A stretch of 64,000 nucleotides of DNA from Chryseobacterium sp. Leaf180 (GCF_001424585.1 NZ_LMPJ01000001.1:216442-280441); one strand, 5' to 3'; shown: positions 35,912 to 46,326, numbered from the stretch's first letter. Numbers and translations: made by a program. Notes: a model not told the origin generated them from the sequence alone.

Positions 35912-38900
35912 TTATTCTCTGTTTTTGATCAGTAACCAACCTGTATAAATTCTGCCATCGGGAATTTTAATTGAATACCAGTAATTTCCTGTTGCCAACG
36001 GTGTCTTATTGTATGCGCCATCCCAATGGAAAACGGCTTTTGTCGTCGTTTGCTTAAAAACAGTAAAGCCTTTTCTGTCTACTATATAAATAATAGTTCC
36101 CGGATAGTTTTCCAGACCTGCAATGCGCCATTTGTCATTGATGCCGTCGTTGTTTGGCGATATCATATTTGGAATATTAAATATTGAAAATCCACTTTCA
36201 CCGATGATACAACCCTGTTTTGTTCTCACGTAAACGGTGTACTGACCCATGGAAAGATTCGGAAAAATATTTGATGTTTGCCATGTATTATTATCCAAAG
36301 AATACTCGTAATCTCCGGGAACCGACATCAGAACTGTTGCTGCTGAAGAATTGATATTTATGGATGCGATTTCGCCCAAAACTAAGTATGATATTGTGAC
36401 ACTGTCTGTATTTTCGCAACCAAAACTATTCGTAACCTTAACTGTGTACGTGCCAGCCATGGATACCGAAATACTCTGTGTAGCCGCACCATTGCTCCAC
36501 AAATATGATGTAAAACCCGTGCCGGCATCTAAAGTAATATTTTTCCCTTTACAGATAGAAAAATCTTCAGGTAAGTTTATAATCGGCTTTGGATTTAAGA
36601 CAAGTTCCAGAATAACATTTTTAAAACAGCCGTCAGCAGTCGCTACTTTTACATTGATAATATTACTCCCTGTATTGATGGTAAATGCGGAAGAATTAGT
36701 AATCACGTTTCCATTTTGATCAGTGAAGGTGAATATGTAATTTGAAGGATTATTGATGATATTGCTTTGATAAGAATTCAGATTCACAACCATTGTACTA
36801 CCGACTGTAGTATTACAGAATGTGGCGCGGTAATTTCCTGCAGGCACATTATTTTGCGAAAGCGTCACCAAGACCGGAAGTTTTTCAGATTTGCAGCCAT
36901 TCACTGTCTGACTTGCAAAATAAGTCTGATTATTTACAAGAGGTGTATTAAGTGGTAAAACAATTCCTGCCGCATTGTAAAAAATAATTCCAGTACCGTT
37001 TATTACCAAATTAGCCAAAGTTGGATTAGCTGACTGACAAAAATCCTGAGTCGCGTTCGCAGTCGGCAGCGGTGTTTCATTTACAACAACCTGAATAATA
37101 ATCTGCGTGCTCTCACATCCGTTTATTGTTTGTGTTGCGTAGTAATTTCCGGTGATCAAAAATGTTGCAGGCGGCAGAAGTATCCCTGCTGCATTATATA
37201 CTTTAATATTTTGTCCGGCGATTTGAAGATTTGCAACTGTTGGTAAATCGGTTTTGCAAAAAGTCTGCGTTGAACTGTTTGTCGTTGGAAGTGACGCAGC
37301 AGAAATTAAAACGGTCTGATTTTGCTGCAAAGTATTACCATTTCCATCATTATACACCCAGTGGATGGTGTAAGATCCGGGGATGAAGTAGGATAGAGGA
37401 TCAACTGTCGTCGCCATTATCAGGCCAGCACAATTATCGGTCGCGGTAGGAATGGTGGTGACTGTTGCAGAACAGTATCCTGTAACATCGGGCAGCTGTG
37501 TAATATTTGCAACAGGAGCAATATTGTCACCTACAATCACATTTAAAGTAAAACTTCCATCGCAAGCGCCAGATCCTGTAATAGAACAAGTATACTGACC
37601 TGCGTTTGCTGATGAGACATTAGAGATGATTGGATTTTGTAGATTTGATGTGAATCCATTCGGGCCAGTCCAGCTGTAATTTAAACCACCAGATGCATTG
37701 AGTTGTATATTTGAGTTTATACAGACAGGTGAATTTGAGGAAACTGTGCCTGATGAAGTACAATCCTGAAACTTGGCGATAAACATATCATTTTGTCCGC
37801 CCATGGTCTGCTGAAAAGTCCCGGGAGTAGCGATACCTGTAGTGTTACCACTTGATTGTCCGGTCATATAAATATAATTTTCGGCATCTTTTGTGACTTC
37901 AGCAAGTTGTGTTGCGCCATTACCTTGATAATATGTCCCCCATTCTTTAACATCGTTTTGATTTATCTTAATTAAAAATGAAGTTGTATAAGCCGTAGGT
38001 GTTTCCTGGTAAGCTCCAGGTGTCGATACTATTGCCTGACCGTTACTATTACTGTGTAATCCGCAGAAAAAAACATTTCCAAAAGTATCTGGATACGCAA
38101 AAGGCTGAATATCCATATCAAAATTAAAATATGTTTTTGAGATTGAATTGTTGGAAAGATTTATCCTCCAGATTCCGGGCTTAACAGATGCTGCTGAAGT
38201 AGAATATTCACCGCCTAAAATTAAAGTGTTATTATTAATTCTTGCTTTGAAGATTCTTTCCTGACCTTCGTTTCCGAAATAACTTGTGCGCAAAAAACCA
38301 TTGCCCGTTTTCGGCATGACAAGATAAATTCCGTCGTTTAATCCCAGTTTAATCGGTTGAAATGCATTAATCATAGGAAAGTTAACAGATCGAGTTGCTC
38401 CAATAATCTGAAGATTTGTTGACGAATCAAAAATTTCATAAATACCAGATGAGCCGTCAGCAAAACCGATATAAGTAGCCCAATCTACGTTACCATTCAA
38501 TGCATTTACAGAAGCTAAAACACCATCTGTCAATCCTAATGCAGTGGCCTTTGTTGGCTGCATAGCATTAACTGTAGGAAAGTCCTCGCTTGAAGTATTT
38601 CCACCTAAATAGACATGACCATCGTTATACGAGATTGTTTGAAACTCTTCCTTTCTGGAAGATAAAAACTCCTTTTGAAATTGCAATAAACCGTTATTAT
38701 CAAATCTTACTACAATTATATTTGAATTATTTCCGAATGAAGATCTTTCTACAATCCCACCAGCATAAATATTAAAATTTTCGTCAAAAGTAACATCTGA
38801 GAAATAATCAGTGTAGTTAAATCCATAATATGTGCCCCACAATTTTTGACCAAATTTGGTTACTTTCATTAAAAATGCATCTGTCTGACCTGCAACATTC

Positions 38901-39832
38901 TGTTGATAAGTTCCCGCCGTAGCAAAATTTGTAGCACTAGATGTAGAACCATATGTATACACCGTGCTTTGTATATCTGCTTTTAACCTGCCATAATCAT
39001 TGGCAGCCCCACCAACGTAGCTTCCCCAAATCCTCGTAGGGACAGGATCTATAATTATTTTTTTATCTGCTGTATTTACAGGTGATTTGAAACCAAAAAT
39101 ATTGTCTCCGAGATCTTTAAATTCCACCTGTAAATCTTTTTTGAAACTCTTATCTTGAATCCAGCTGTGCGGAATACTTTCTTCCATCTCACCAAACCGC
39201 ACAGACATTAAAAGTTTCTTATCCTTTATTTTGACTTCTGCGCCAGAAAATTTCATTTTTATATCTGAAATTTTTCCGCCAGGATTAACAATGAAATTAT
39301 ATTCAATTGGTTTCAGACTGTCTTGTGGTTTAAAAAACACCAGATCAATGTTATTGTAAATGTTTTTATAAGTAATTGTTTGGTATCGGTGAACATTTGT
39401 TATTCCTTTAGGCTTTTCTGAAATATTATAATAATTTTCGAAATCTTTGGATTTTCCTTCAGCAATTATCTTTGAATTCTTATTAGAGCCTATTAGCTCA
39501 ATGTCTATCCTGTGAAAAAGATTTTCATAAAGAAATTCGTCTGCGGAAAATGTTGGAGGTTGAGGAATTTGATTTGCAGTGTCTTTTTTAAAATTAGGAT
39601 TTTTAGCTTTCTTGATTTCATAGACATCGTATGAAAATCCCTGATTGCGAAGCTGAACATTTAGACCGGGTGAATGAAAAAGATATTTTACATTCTTGTT
39701 TTCCTTTCCTTGCTGATCAACTATTTGCCCTATGTTTTCATAAAAAAGAAAATTATTCTGTCCTGAAAGTTTTTGCTGTGAATATAACAATGTTGAGAAA
39801 AAAAGAAACAAAAAGAATATAGAATTTTTCAT
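35912..39832 (-). CDS. Large T9SS type B-sorted surface protein with SBBP propeller and Ig-like repeats
   Basis: The 1306-residue protein has a signal peptide (MKNSIFFLFLFFSTLLYSQ). A DUF7948-like N-terminal domain (about 20-270; FYENIGQIVD) and a long beta-propeller resembling SBBP repeats (about 270-690) follow. Next come an Ig-like domain (about 690-765) and an HYR-like segment. Two tandem repeats of about 80 residues carry AQTFC... and YNAAGI...LP; two further beta modules lead to the C-terminal gliding-motility-associated domain (about 1225-1306; SPNNDGINDKW). The last domain directs export through the type IX secretion system and attachment to the surface. Ligand and role are unknown; adhesion or gliding is a guess. 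Confidence 0.9.
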   Translation of the reverse strand: MKNSIFFLFLFFSTLLYSQQKLSGQNNFLFYENIGQIVDQQGKENKNVKYLFHSPGLNVQLRNQGFSYDVYEIKKAKNPNFKKDTANQIPQPPTFSADEFLYENLFHRIDIELIGSNKNSKIIAEGKSKDFENYYNISEKPKGITNVHRYQTITYKNIYNNIDLVFFKPQDSLKPIEYNFIVNPGGKISDIKMKFSGAEVKIKDKKLLMSVRFGEMEESIPHSWIQDKSFKKDLQVEFKDLGDNIFGFKSPVNTADKKIIIDPVPTRIWGSYVGGAANDYGRLKADIQSTVYTYGSTSSATNFATAGTYQQNVAGQTDAFLMKVTKFGQKLWGTYYGFNYTDYFSDVTFDENFNIYAGGIVERSSFGNNSNIIVVRFDNNGLLQFQKEFLSSRKEEFQTISYNDGHVYLGGNTSSEDFPTVNAMQPTKATALGLTDGVLASVNALNGNVDWATYIGFADGSSGIYEIFDSSTNLQIIGATRSVNFPMINAFQPIKLGLNDGIYLVMPKTGNGFLRTSYFGNEGQERIFKARINNNTLILGGEYSTSAASVKPGIWRINLSNNSISKTYFNFDMDIQPFAYPDTFGNVFFCGLHSNSNGQAIVSTPGAYQETPTAYTTSFLIKINQNDVKEWGTYYQGNGATQLAEVTKDAENYIYMTGQSSGNTTGIATPGTFQQTMGGQNDMFIAKFQDCTSSGTVSSNSPVCINSNIQLNASGGLNYSWTGPNGFTSNLQNPIISNVSSANAGQYTCSITGSGACDGSFTLNVIVGDNIAPVANITQLPDVTGYCSATVTTIPTATDNCAGLIMATTVDPLSYFIPGSYTIHWVYNDGNGNTLQQNQTVLISAASLPTTNSSTQTFCKTDLPTVANLQIAGQNIKVYNAAGILLPPATFLITGNYYATQTINGCESTQIIIQVVVNETPLPTANATQDFCQSANPTLANLVINGTGIIFYNAAGIVLPLNTPLVNNQTYFASQTVNGCKSEKLPVLVTLSQNNVPAGNYRATFCNTTVGSTMVVNLNSYQSNIINNPSNYIFTFTDQNGNVITNSSAFTINTGSNIINVKVATADGCFKNVILELVLNPKPIINLPEDFSICKGKNITLDAGTGFTSYLWSNGAATQSISVSMAGTYTVKVTNSFGCENTDSVTISYLVLGEIASININSSAATVLMSVPGDYEYSLDNNTWQTSNIFPNLSMGQYTVYVRTKQGCIIGESGFSIFNIPNMISPNNDGINDKWRIAGLENYPGTIIYIVDRKGFTVFKQTTTKAVFHWDGAYNKTPLATGNYWYSIKIPDGRIYTGWLLIKNRE

Positions 39833-39848
39833 CAGTATTTAGTTTGCG

Positions 39849-39856
39849 CAAATATA
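39849..39856 (-). promoter_or_regulatory. -7 element of the T9SS cargo gene
   Basis: TATATTTG on the minus strand is a perfect match ending 16 nt before the ATG. No clear -33 TTG. Confidence 0.55.
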
Positions 39857-39938
39857 TTAAAATCATCCAGTTATCTGCTAAATAATTCTTTTTCATGTGA
39901 AACTGATGCATGTCATATGAAATCTTTTAATTATTTTG

Positions 39939-39956
39939 TTTAACAATTTTGTCAAA
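39939..39956. promoter_or_regulatory. TetR operator candidate O1
   Basis: TTTAACA-ATTT-TGTCAAA is a 7-4-7 near-palindrome that overlaps the -33 TTG of the tetR promoter. The same arms recur exactly 50 bp downstream. Confidence 0.7.
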
Positions 39957-39978
39957 AATAAAATACGCTTTATATTTG
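39949..39978 (+). promoter_or_regulatory. Promoter of the tetR/efflux genes
   Basis: TTG (39949-39951) is 19 bp from TATATTTG (39971-39978), a full match to the Bacteroidota consensus. Confidence 0.75.
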
Positions 39979-39988
39979 CACAAAATTG

Positions 39989-40006
39989 TTTAACAAAAAT
40001 GTCAAA
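39989..40006. promoter_or_regulatory. TetR operator candidate O2
   Basis: TTTAACA-AAAA-TGTCAAA has both arms identical to O1 with a different 4-base centre. The tetR start codon (39999-40001) lies inside it. Confidence 0.7.
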
Positions 40007-40592
40007 ACAGGAAAAAAAAGATCAGACGCAGGAACTTATCAAAGAAACTGCAAAAAATCTGTTCTTCGTGCAGGGGAAATTTGATGCGACTACGCAAGAA
40101 ATAGCCGATGCAGCGGGACTTAACAGAACTTTGATCAATTATTATTTTAGATCTCGCGATAATCTTGTACAGATTATTTTCGATGAAGCCGACCGCGTTG
40201 AGAAAGAGAAATCTGAAATAATCATGAATTCTGATCTGCCTTTTAAAGAAAAAATCAGCCTTTTTATTGAAGGAAGTCTTTCAACCAGTTTACAATATCC
40301 TTATCTCGAAACGTATATCGTTTCGCAAATCAATAAAGGTATTTGCCATAAAAGTGAGATCGAGCGTAGTCAGAAAGAACAGATTCTTAAAGATATTCAG
40401 ACTGAAATGGACAGTGGGAATATTGAAAAAATGGAACCTGTGCAGTTTATTTTCAATATGATTTCGCTGCTGATTTTCCCGAGTGCGGTACGTCCGCTTC
40501 TGATGGAAAATATGATGATCGATGATAAAGAATTTGACCGGCTGATCTCTGACAGAAAAGATATCATCCTCAATATGCTTTTCAAAAAATAA
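39999..40592 (+). CDS. TetR family transcriptional regulator of the adjacent RND efflux operon
   Basis: I use the ATG at 39999; the frame extends to 39936, but that part covers the promoter. The 197-residue protein has an N-terminal helix-turn-helix (TTQEIADAAGLNRTLINYYFRSRDNLVQIIF, about residues 30-60) and a helical ligand and dimerisation domain. It lies directly upstream of tolC, a membrane fusion protein gene and an RND pump gene, on the same strand. It should repress itself and the pump until an inducer binds. The two operator-like repeats around its promoter support this. Confidence 0.92.
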   Translation: MSKQEKKDQTQELIKETAKNLFFVQGKFDATTQEIADAAGLNRTLINYYFRSRDNLVQIIFDEADRVEKEKSEIIMNSDLPFKEKISLFIEGSLSTSLQYPYLETYIVSQINKGICHKSEIERSQKEQILKDIQTEMDSGNIEKMEPVQFIFNMISLLIFPSAVRPLLMENMMIDDKEFDRLISDRKDIILNMLFKK

Positions 40593-40677
40593 TTTGAGAA
40601 TTAAAGTATTTTCAGTAGTCGGGCGTCAGTCTGCAAGACGGTTTCCCGCAAAATTTTACAAATAATCAAACTTTTAT

Positions 40678-42030
40678 ATGAACACAAAACGCATGACGGC
40701 AAAAAAGCTAAAAATAGGTTTGGCCGCAGCATTCATGATTTTCGGATCGACTTCTGCCTTTTCGCAGCAGCAGATCTCCCTTCACGAAGCCATAAAACTG
40801 GCTTTGGAAAATAAAGCGGAAGCCAAGAAAGCCGCTCTTCAGATCAAAAAAGCGGAGTACAAAATCGCAGAAGCGAGAGCCAACGCGCTGCCGCAGATCA
40901 ATGCTTCAGCGGGTTTAACGTACAATCCGGTTATACAGGAATCTCTTCTTGAGTTTGGCGGACAGAGAATCCGTGCGCAGCTGGGACAACCGTGGATTTC
41001 GCAGGCCGTAGTCACCGTAAATCAGGCGATCTTCGATCAGCGTGTTTTTACCGGTTTGAAGGCGGCAAAATCTACCCGTGAATTTTATGTTCTCAATGCC
41101 CAGCTTACCAACGAGCAGATTATAGAAAACGTTGCGACGGCCTATTATCAGGTATACGTGCAGGAAGAAAATTTAAAAACCCTGACTGTAAGCTACGGAA
41201 ACACCGAAAAAGTGCGCGACGTGATAAAAAGTCTGGTTGACAACGGTTTGGCAAAAGGCATCGATCTCGACCGAACCAATGTGCAGCTGACTAATATCAG
41301 CGCAAACCGCCAGCAGATTGTGAATGCGGTTGAGCTTTCCAAAAATTCGCTTAAATTTTATATGGGAATTCCGATCGAAACGCCAATAGTGCTCGAAGAC
41401 CGTAATATACAGCCGAAACCTGAACTTATTGCCGGAAATGTTAACCTTAATGCAAGAACCGAAGTTAAAGTTTTGGAAAAAAACAGAGAACTTCTCGTGT
41501 ATAATAAGAAGGCGACTGAGGCATACTTGTATCCGACAGTAGGATTGCAGGCAAACTACGGCTGGGCTGGGCAGGGAACAAAATTTCCGCTTACCAACGG
41601 ATTAAACAACGGCGTTCTGTGGAGTGATTATTCGGCAATTGGCTTAAATGTAAATATTCCGATTTTTACTGGCGGATCTACAAAATCTAAGATTCAGCAG
41701 GCAGAGATTGATATTCTGGATCTTGATCAGGATATTCAGAATACGCAGCTGAGCTTGAGTTTAGAATACAAAAATGCCATTACAAACATGGAAAATGCTT
41801 TGATCAACATCGAAAGCATGGAAAGTAATGTGACGCTCGCCGAGAAAGTGCAGAAAAATACACAGGCAAACTATCAATATGGTTTGGCGACGCTTACTGA
41901 AGTTTTAGACTCAGAAAATGCGCTTACCAATGCCAAGCAGAATTATACAACTGCACTTCTCGACTATAAACAGGCAGAAGTAAAACTCCTTAAAGCGCGT
42001 GGTGAACTGCCCTCATTACAAAATCAGTAA
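40678..42030 (+). CDS. TolC family outer membrane efflux protein
   Basis: The 450-residue protein has a signal peptide ending SAFSQQQ and starts its mature part with the typical ISLHEAIKLALENKAEAKKA. Two outer membrane efflux domains with long coiled coils follow, carrying the TYNPVIQESL and GLQANYGW segments and ending in a repeated NALTNAKQNYTTALLDYKQAEVKL helix. It forms the trimeric channel in the outer membrane for the RND pump downstream. It lies 85 nt after tetR, a gap with no terminator, and 44 nt before the adaptor gene. A second ATG five codons in is also possible. Confidence 0.93.
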   Translation: MNTKRMTAKKLKIGLAAAFMIFGSTSAFSQQQISLHEAIKLALENKAEAKKAALQIKKAEYKIAEARANALPQINASAGLTYNPVIQESLLEFGGQRIRAQLGQPWISQAVVTVNQAIFDQRVFTGLKAAKSTREFYVLNAQLTNEQIIENVATAYYQVYVQEENLKTLTVSYGNTEKVRDVIKSLVDNGLAKGIDLDRTNVQLTNISANRQQIVNAVELSKNSLKFYMGIPIETPIVLEDRNIQPKPELIAGNVNLNARTEVKVLEKNRELLVYNKKATEAYLYPTVGLQANYGWAGQGTKFPLTNGLNNGVLWSDYSAIGLNVNIPIFTGGSTKSKIQQAEIDILDLDQDIQNTQLSLSLEYKNAITNMENALINIESMESNVTLAEKVQKNTQANYQYGLATLTEVLDSENALTNAKQNYTTALLDYKQAEVKLLKARGELPSLQNQ

Positions 42031-42074
42031 CATCAATTTTAAAATAAAAACTGTAGAAAATAATATCAGGACTA

Positions 42075-43136
42075 ATGAAAAAAACAATCATATACATCAT
42101 CGTAGCTGCTTTGCTGGTCGGTTTGGCCGCGTACAAAATTATAGATAATAAGAAAAAACAGGAAACCGAAGTGAAAGAAGTAGCACAGCAGGTTGACAAA
42201 ATAAACGTAAACGTAGTGACGGCTTCGCGTACCAATGTGAATACAGATTACACCGCAAACGGAACTTTTATACCCAAACAGGAAATGAATCAGTCGGCGG
42301 ATATTGCCGGCCGCGTGATCAATGTTTTGGTGAAAGAAGGTTCGCGTGTTTCTGCGGGACAGACTTTAGCAACTATCAAAAGAGATGCGATTGAAGTTGA
42401 CGTGACGCAGGCCAGAAACTCATTGCAAAATGCGGTGATCGATAATCAGCGTTACGAAAATGCCTTTAAAACCGGTGGCGTTACAAAACAGCAGCTTGAC
42501 AATTCAAGACTTCAGCTGAAAAACGCGCAGGCTGCTGTCAGAGCTCAAGGAGTTCGTGTAAATGATACGAGCATCAGAGCAGGAATCAGCGGAACGGTTA
42601 ATAAGAGAATGGTAGAGCCGGGAACTGTTGTCGCTCCGGGAACGCCATTATTTGAAATTGTAAATATTAACACGCTGAAACTATCTGTTTTGGTAGATGA
42701 AAGCCAGATCGGAAGACTTCAGCTTGGCCAGGATGTTTCGATTACTGTAAATGCTTTGGAAGGCGATACAATCTCGGGTAGAATAACATTTATCGCTCCG
42801 AAAAGTGATGCTTCATTAAATTTCCCGGTTGAAATTGAAGTTGTAAACAAAGGAAATTTGAAAGCCGGAATGTACGCGACTGCAACATTTAAAACAAATA
42901 ACGGTGCCGAAAATCAGAATATGCTTACAATTCCTGCAGAAGCTTTTGTGAATGGCGTAAGCTCTGCACAGTTATTTATTGTTCAAAACGGAACTGCCAA
43001 ACTTATTAATGTAAAAACCGGAAAAGTATATGGCGACAAAGTTCAGATCGTAAGTGGTCTGAATGGTGGCGAACAGGTGATTACCAGCGGACAGATCAAC
43101 CTTGATAATGGTTCGAAAATCAATATCGTAAAGTAG
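42075..43136 (+). CDS. RND efflux periplasmic adaptor (membrane fusion protein)
   Basis: The 353-residue HlyD-type adaptor is anchored by one N-terminal membrane span (IIYIIVAALLVGLAAY). Its barrel-sandwich, lipoyl and beta-barrel domains can be followed in order: DIAGRVINVLVKEGSRVSAGQTLATI, a short helical hairpin, then GTVNKRMVEPGTVVAPGTPLFEIV and LDESQIGRLQLGQ-like sequence. It bridges the inner-membrane pump and TolC. The pump gene follows after only 4 nt. Confidence 0.94.
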   Translation: MKKTIIYIIVAALLVGLAAYKIIDNKKKQETEVKEVAQQVDKINVNVVTASRTNVNTDYTANGTFIPKQEMNQSADIAGRVINVLVKEGSRVSAGQTLATIKRDAIEVDVTQARNSLQNAVIDNQRYENAFKTGGVTKQQLDNSRLQLKNAQAAVRAQGVRVNDTSIRAGISGTVNKRMVEPGTVVAPGTPLFEIVNINTLKLSVLVDESQIGRLQLGQDVSITVNALEGDTISGRITFIAPKSDASLNFPVEIEVVNKGNLKAGMYATATFKTNNGAENQNMLTIPAEAFVNGVSSAQLFIVQNGTAKLINVKTGKVYGDKVQIVSGLNGGEQVITSGQINLDNGSKINIVK

Positions 43137-43140
43137 AAAA

Positions 43141-46100
43141 ATGAAGTTAGCAGAAATATCAATAAAAAGACCGTCGCTGGTCATCGTACTCTTTACGATT
43201 CTTACGCTGGGCGGTATTTTAAGTTACTCGATGATGGGCTACGAGCTCATTCCGAAATTTGAAACGAATGTAGTAACGATTTCCACGATTTATCCGGGAG
43301 CTTCGCCGAGTGAAGTTGAAACTTCAGTGACCAGAAAAATCGAAGATGCCGTTGGTGCCTTAGAAAACGTAAAAAAAGTAGAATCATCCTCATACGAAAG
43401 TCTTTCAGTGATTATGGTCCAGCTGAATACAGGGGCAGATGTAAATTATGCGTTAAATGATGCTCAGAGAAAAGTAAATGCGGTTCTTTCTGAACTTCCT
43501 GATGATGCAGAAGCACCTTCGCTTAATAAATTCTCATTAGACGATCTTCCGATCATGACGATGAGTGTTTCGAGTAATAAACTGAACAGCAAGCAGCTTT
43601 ATGATCTTTTAGACAAGAAAATTGAGCCGATTTTTTCACGTGTAAATGGAGTAGCGCAGGTTGATCTTGTGGGCGGACAGGAAAGAGAAATTCAGGTAAA
43701 TATCGACGAAACCAAACTTCAAGGTTACGGTTTGTCGATTGGCGATGTGCAGCAGGCGATTCTTTCTTCAAACCTTGATTTTCCTACGGGAAGTTTAAAA
43801 TCGAGAACGTCGAAAGCAACCATCAGACTTTCCGGGAAATACGGTTCGGTGCAGGAAATGAATAATTTGGTTATTTCCTCAAAAAATGGTGCGCAGGTAA
43901 GGCTTTCTGATATCGCAACAGTTTTGGATACACAACAGGATGTTGAAAAACTGGCAAGATTTAATCAGATTCCGACGATTTTAATTCAGGTTAAAAAACA
44001 GTCTGATGCAAATGCGGTTGCCGTTTCTGAGAGTGTTCAGAAAACCATGGCCCAGGTAAAAGAAAACTTCAAAGTACAGGGAATCGAAATTAAAACCGTA
44101 GACGATAGTACAGATTTTACTTTGGAAGCTGCTGATCACGTAATTTTTGACCTTGTTTTAGCGGTGATTCTCGTTGCAATTGTGATGCTTTTATTTCTTC
44201 ACAACATTCGAAATGCGTTTATCGTAATGGTTTCCATTCCGGTTTCATTAGTGGCGACTTTCATCGGAATGTATCTGATGGGTTATACGTTAAACCTAAT
44301 GAGTTTACTCGGGCTTTCGCTCGTTGTCGGGATTCTCGTGGATGACGCGATTGTGGTACTCGAAAACGTGTACCGACACATGGAGATGGGAAAAAGCAGA
44401 ATTCGTGCGGCTTACGACGGTGCTTCTGAGATTGGCTTTACTGTAACGGCAATCACCTTGGTAATCGTGGTGGTTTTCCTACCCATTGCAATGAGTTCAG
44501 GTTTGGTTTCAGACATTCTTTCGCAGTTTTGTGTGACGGTAGTTATGGCAACCTTGCTTTCCTTGCTTGCATCATTTACGATTATTCCTTGGCTTTCTTC
44601 GAGATTTGGAAAACTGGTTCATTTAACCGGGAAAAATCCATTCGAAAAATTTATTCTCTGGTTTGAAAAGCAACTGGATAAATTCACAAAATACATTACC
44701 GGAATCTTAGAGTGGTGTCTGAAAACAAGATGGAGAAAAATTTCAACGGTTTTGGTAACGTTTTTAGTTCTTATATCTTCATTCTTATTAGTAATATTCG
44801 GATTCATCGGTGGAGAATTTTTCCCGAAAATGGACCGTGGGCAGTTTTTAGTTCAGATCGAACTTCCCAAAGATGCAACGATTGAAAAAACGAATCAGGT
44901 GACTTTAAATGTCGAAAAATTTCTGCGTTCAGATAAAGATGTGGTTGATATGATTTCCACCGTTGGTCAGCAGTCATCAGGTTTTGGAGCTTCTCAGGCG
45001 ACCGTTTATCTGGCAGAAGTTCAGGTGAAACTCGTTGACAAATCTGAAAGATCAGAAAGTACCGATATTATTGCCGCGAAGTTTAAACGTGATCTTCAGA
45101 AGAAATTTACGGGAGTTGAATTTAAAACCGCTCCGATTGGTTTGATGGGTGCCGATAACGCGCCAATTGAAATGACCGTAACGGCTCCGGATAACGAAAC
45201 TGCTACAAAAGAAGCGAACAGAATTTTAGCTTTACTTAAAAAAGTTCCAGGATCTGTGGATGCAGAGCTTTCGACCGACACCGGAAATCCTGAAGTGCGT
45301 GTGAATGTTGACCGTGATAAAATGGCGGCTTTAGGTTTAAATCTTTCACAGTTTGGCCAAACGATGCAGACTGCTTTTAACGGAAATACAGACGGTAAAT
45401 TCCGTGCGGGAGAATACGAATATGATATTAACATCAGATTTGCTGACAACGACCGAAAATCAATCGACGACGTAAGGAATCTGATTTTTACAAACGCGCA
45501 GGGGCAGCAGATCCGTCTCAGCCAGTTTGCAAATGTAGATATGAGTTCTGGCCCGAGTTTGCTTCAGAGAAGAGACAAAACAGCTGCCGTGAAGGTTTTA
45601 TCTAAAGTTGTCGGTCGGCCTTCCGGTGACGTGGCAAAAGAATGGTCTGATCAGTTTTTAGACAACGAAAAAACGAAACCTGCAGGTGTAAATTATCTTT
45701 GGGGCGGTGATATCGAAAATCAAAGTGAAGGAACAGGAACGTTAGGAATTGCACTTTTGGCAGCGATAGTTCTCGTATATCTCGTGATGGTTTCGCTTTA
45801 CGACAGTTTTGTGTATCCGTTCGTAGTTTTATTTTCAATTCCTTTGGCATTGATCGGTGTTATGGTCATTCTTGCGATCACCGGAAATTCATTAAATATC
45901 TTCACTATGCTGGGGATGATCATGCTTATTGGTCTTGTCGCGAAAAATGCGATTATGATTGTCGATTTTGCAAATATGAGAAAAGCTGCCGGTGCGACTA
46001 CGCATGATGCTCTTATTCAGGCTAATCACGCTCGTCTCCGTCCGATTTTGATGACGACGATTGCAATGATCTTTGGGATGTTGCCGATTGCATTGGCAAA

Positions 46101-46326
46101 AGGTGCCGGAGCAGAAATGAATAACGGACTTGCATGGGTGATTATCGGTGGTTTGACTTCGTCATTATTCCTGACTTTGATTATCGTTCCTGTTGTTTAT
46201 TCTCTTTTTGATTCATTAATCAGACGAGTGAACAAAGGCGAAAAAATAGATTACGAAGCAGAAATGCACGCTGATTATAAACATAAAGAATTAAGCGAAG
46301 ACGGTTACACGCCGAAGCATAATTAA
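43141..46326 (+). CDS. RND (HAE1-type) multidrug efflux permease
   Basis: The 1061-residue, twelve-span permease matches AcrB-type HAE1 transporters. TM4 carries the proton-relay pair in GILVDDAIVVLEN and TM10 the Lys in GLVAKNAIMIVDF, so proton coupling looks intact. Two large periplasmic loops form the porter and docking domains. With the TolC and adaptor genes it should export hydrophobic drugs, dyes or toxic metabolites. Substrates cannot be predicted. A terminator follows. Confidence 0.95.
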   Translation: MKLAEISIKRPSLVIVLFTILTLGGILSYSMMGYELIPKFETNVVTISTIYPGASPSEVETSVTRKIEDAVGALENVKKVESSSYESLSVIMVQLNTGADVNYALNDAQRKVNAVLSELPDDAEAPSLNKFSLDDLPIMTMSVSSNKLNSKQLYDLLDKKIEPIFSRVNGVAQVDLVGGQEREIQVNIDETKLQGYGLSIGDVQQAILSSNLDFPTGSLKSRTSKATIRLSGKYGSVQEMNNLVISSKNGAQVRLSDIATVLDTQQDVEKLARFNQIPTILIQVKKQSDANAVAVSESVQKTMAQVKENFKVQGIEIKTVDDSTDFTLEAADHVIFDLVLAVILVAIVMLLFLHNIRNAFIVMVSIPVSLVATFIGMYLMGYTLNLMSLLGLSLVVGILVDDAIVVLENVYRHMEMGKSRIRAAYDGASEIGFTVTAITLVIVVVFLPIAMSSGLVSDILSQFCVTVVMATLLSLLASFTIIPWLSSRFGKLVHLTGKNPFEKFILWFEKQLDKFTKYITGILEWCLKTRWRKISTVLVTFLVLISSFLLVIFGFIGGEFFPKMDRGQFLVQIELPKDATIEKTNQVTLNVEKFLRSDKDVVDMISTVGQQSSGFGASQATVYLAEVQVKLVDKSERSESTDIIAAKFKRDLQKKFTGVEFKTAPIGLMGADNAPIEMTVTAPDNETATKEANRILALLKKVPGSVDAELSTDTGNPEVRVNVDRDKMAALGLNLSQFGQTMQTAFNGNTDGKFRAGEYEYDINIRFADNDRKSIDDVRNLIFTNAQGQQIRLSQFANVDMSSGPSLLQRRDKTAAVKVLSKVVGRPSGDVAKEWSDQFLDNEKTKPAGVNYLWGGDIENQSEGTGTLGIALLAAIVLVYLVMVSLYDSFVYPFVVLFSIPLALIGVMVILAITGNSLNIFTMLGMIMLIGLVAKNAIMIVDFANMRKAAGATTHDALIQANHARLRPILMTTIAMIFGMLPIALAKGAGAEMNNGLAWVIIGGLTSSLFLTLIIVPVVYSLFDSLIRRVNKGEKIDYEAEMHADYKHKELSEDGYTPKHN

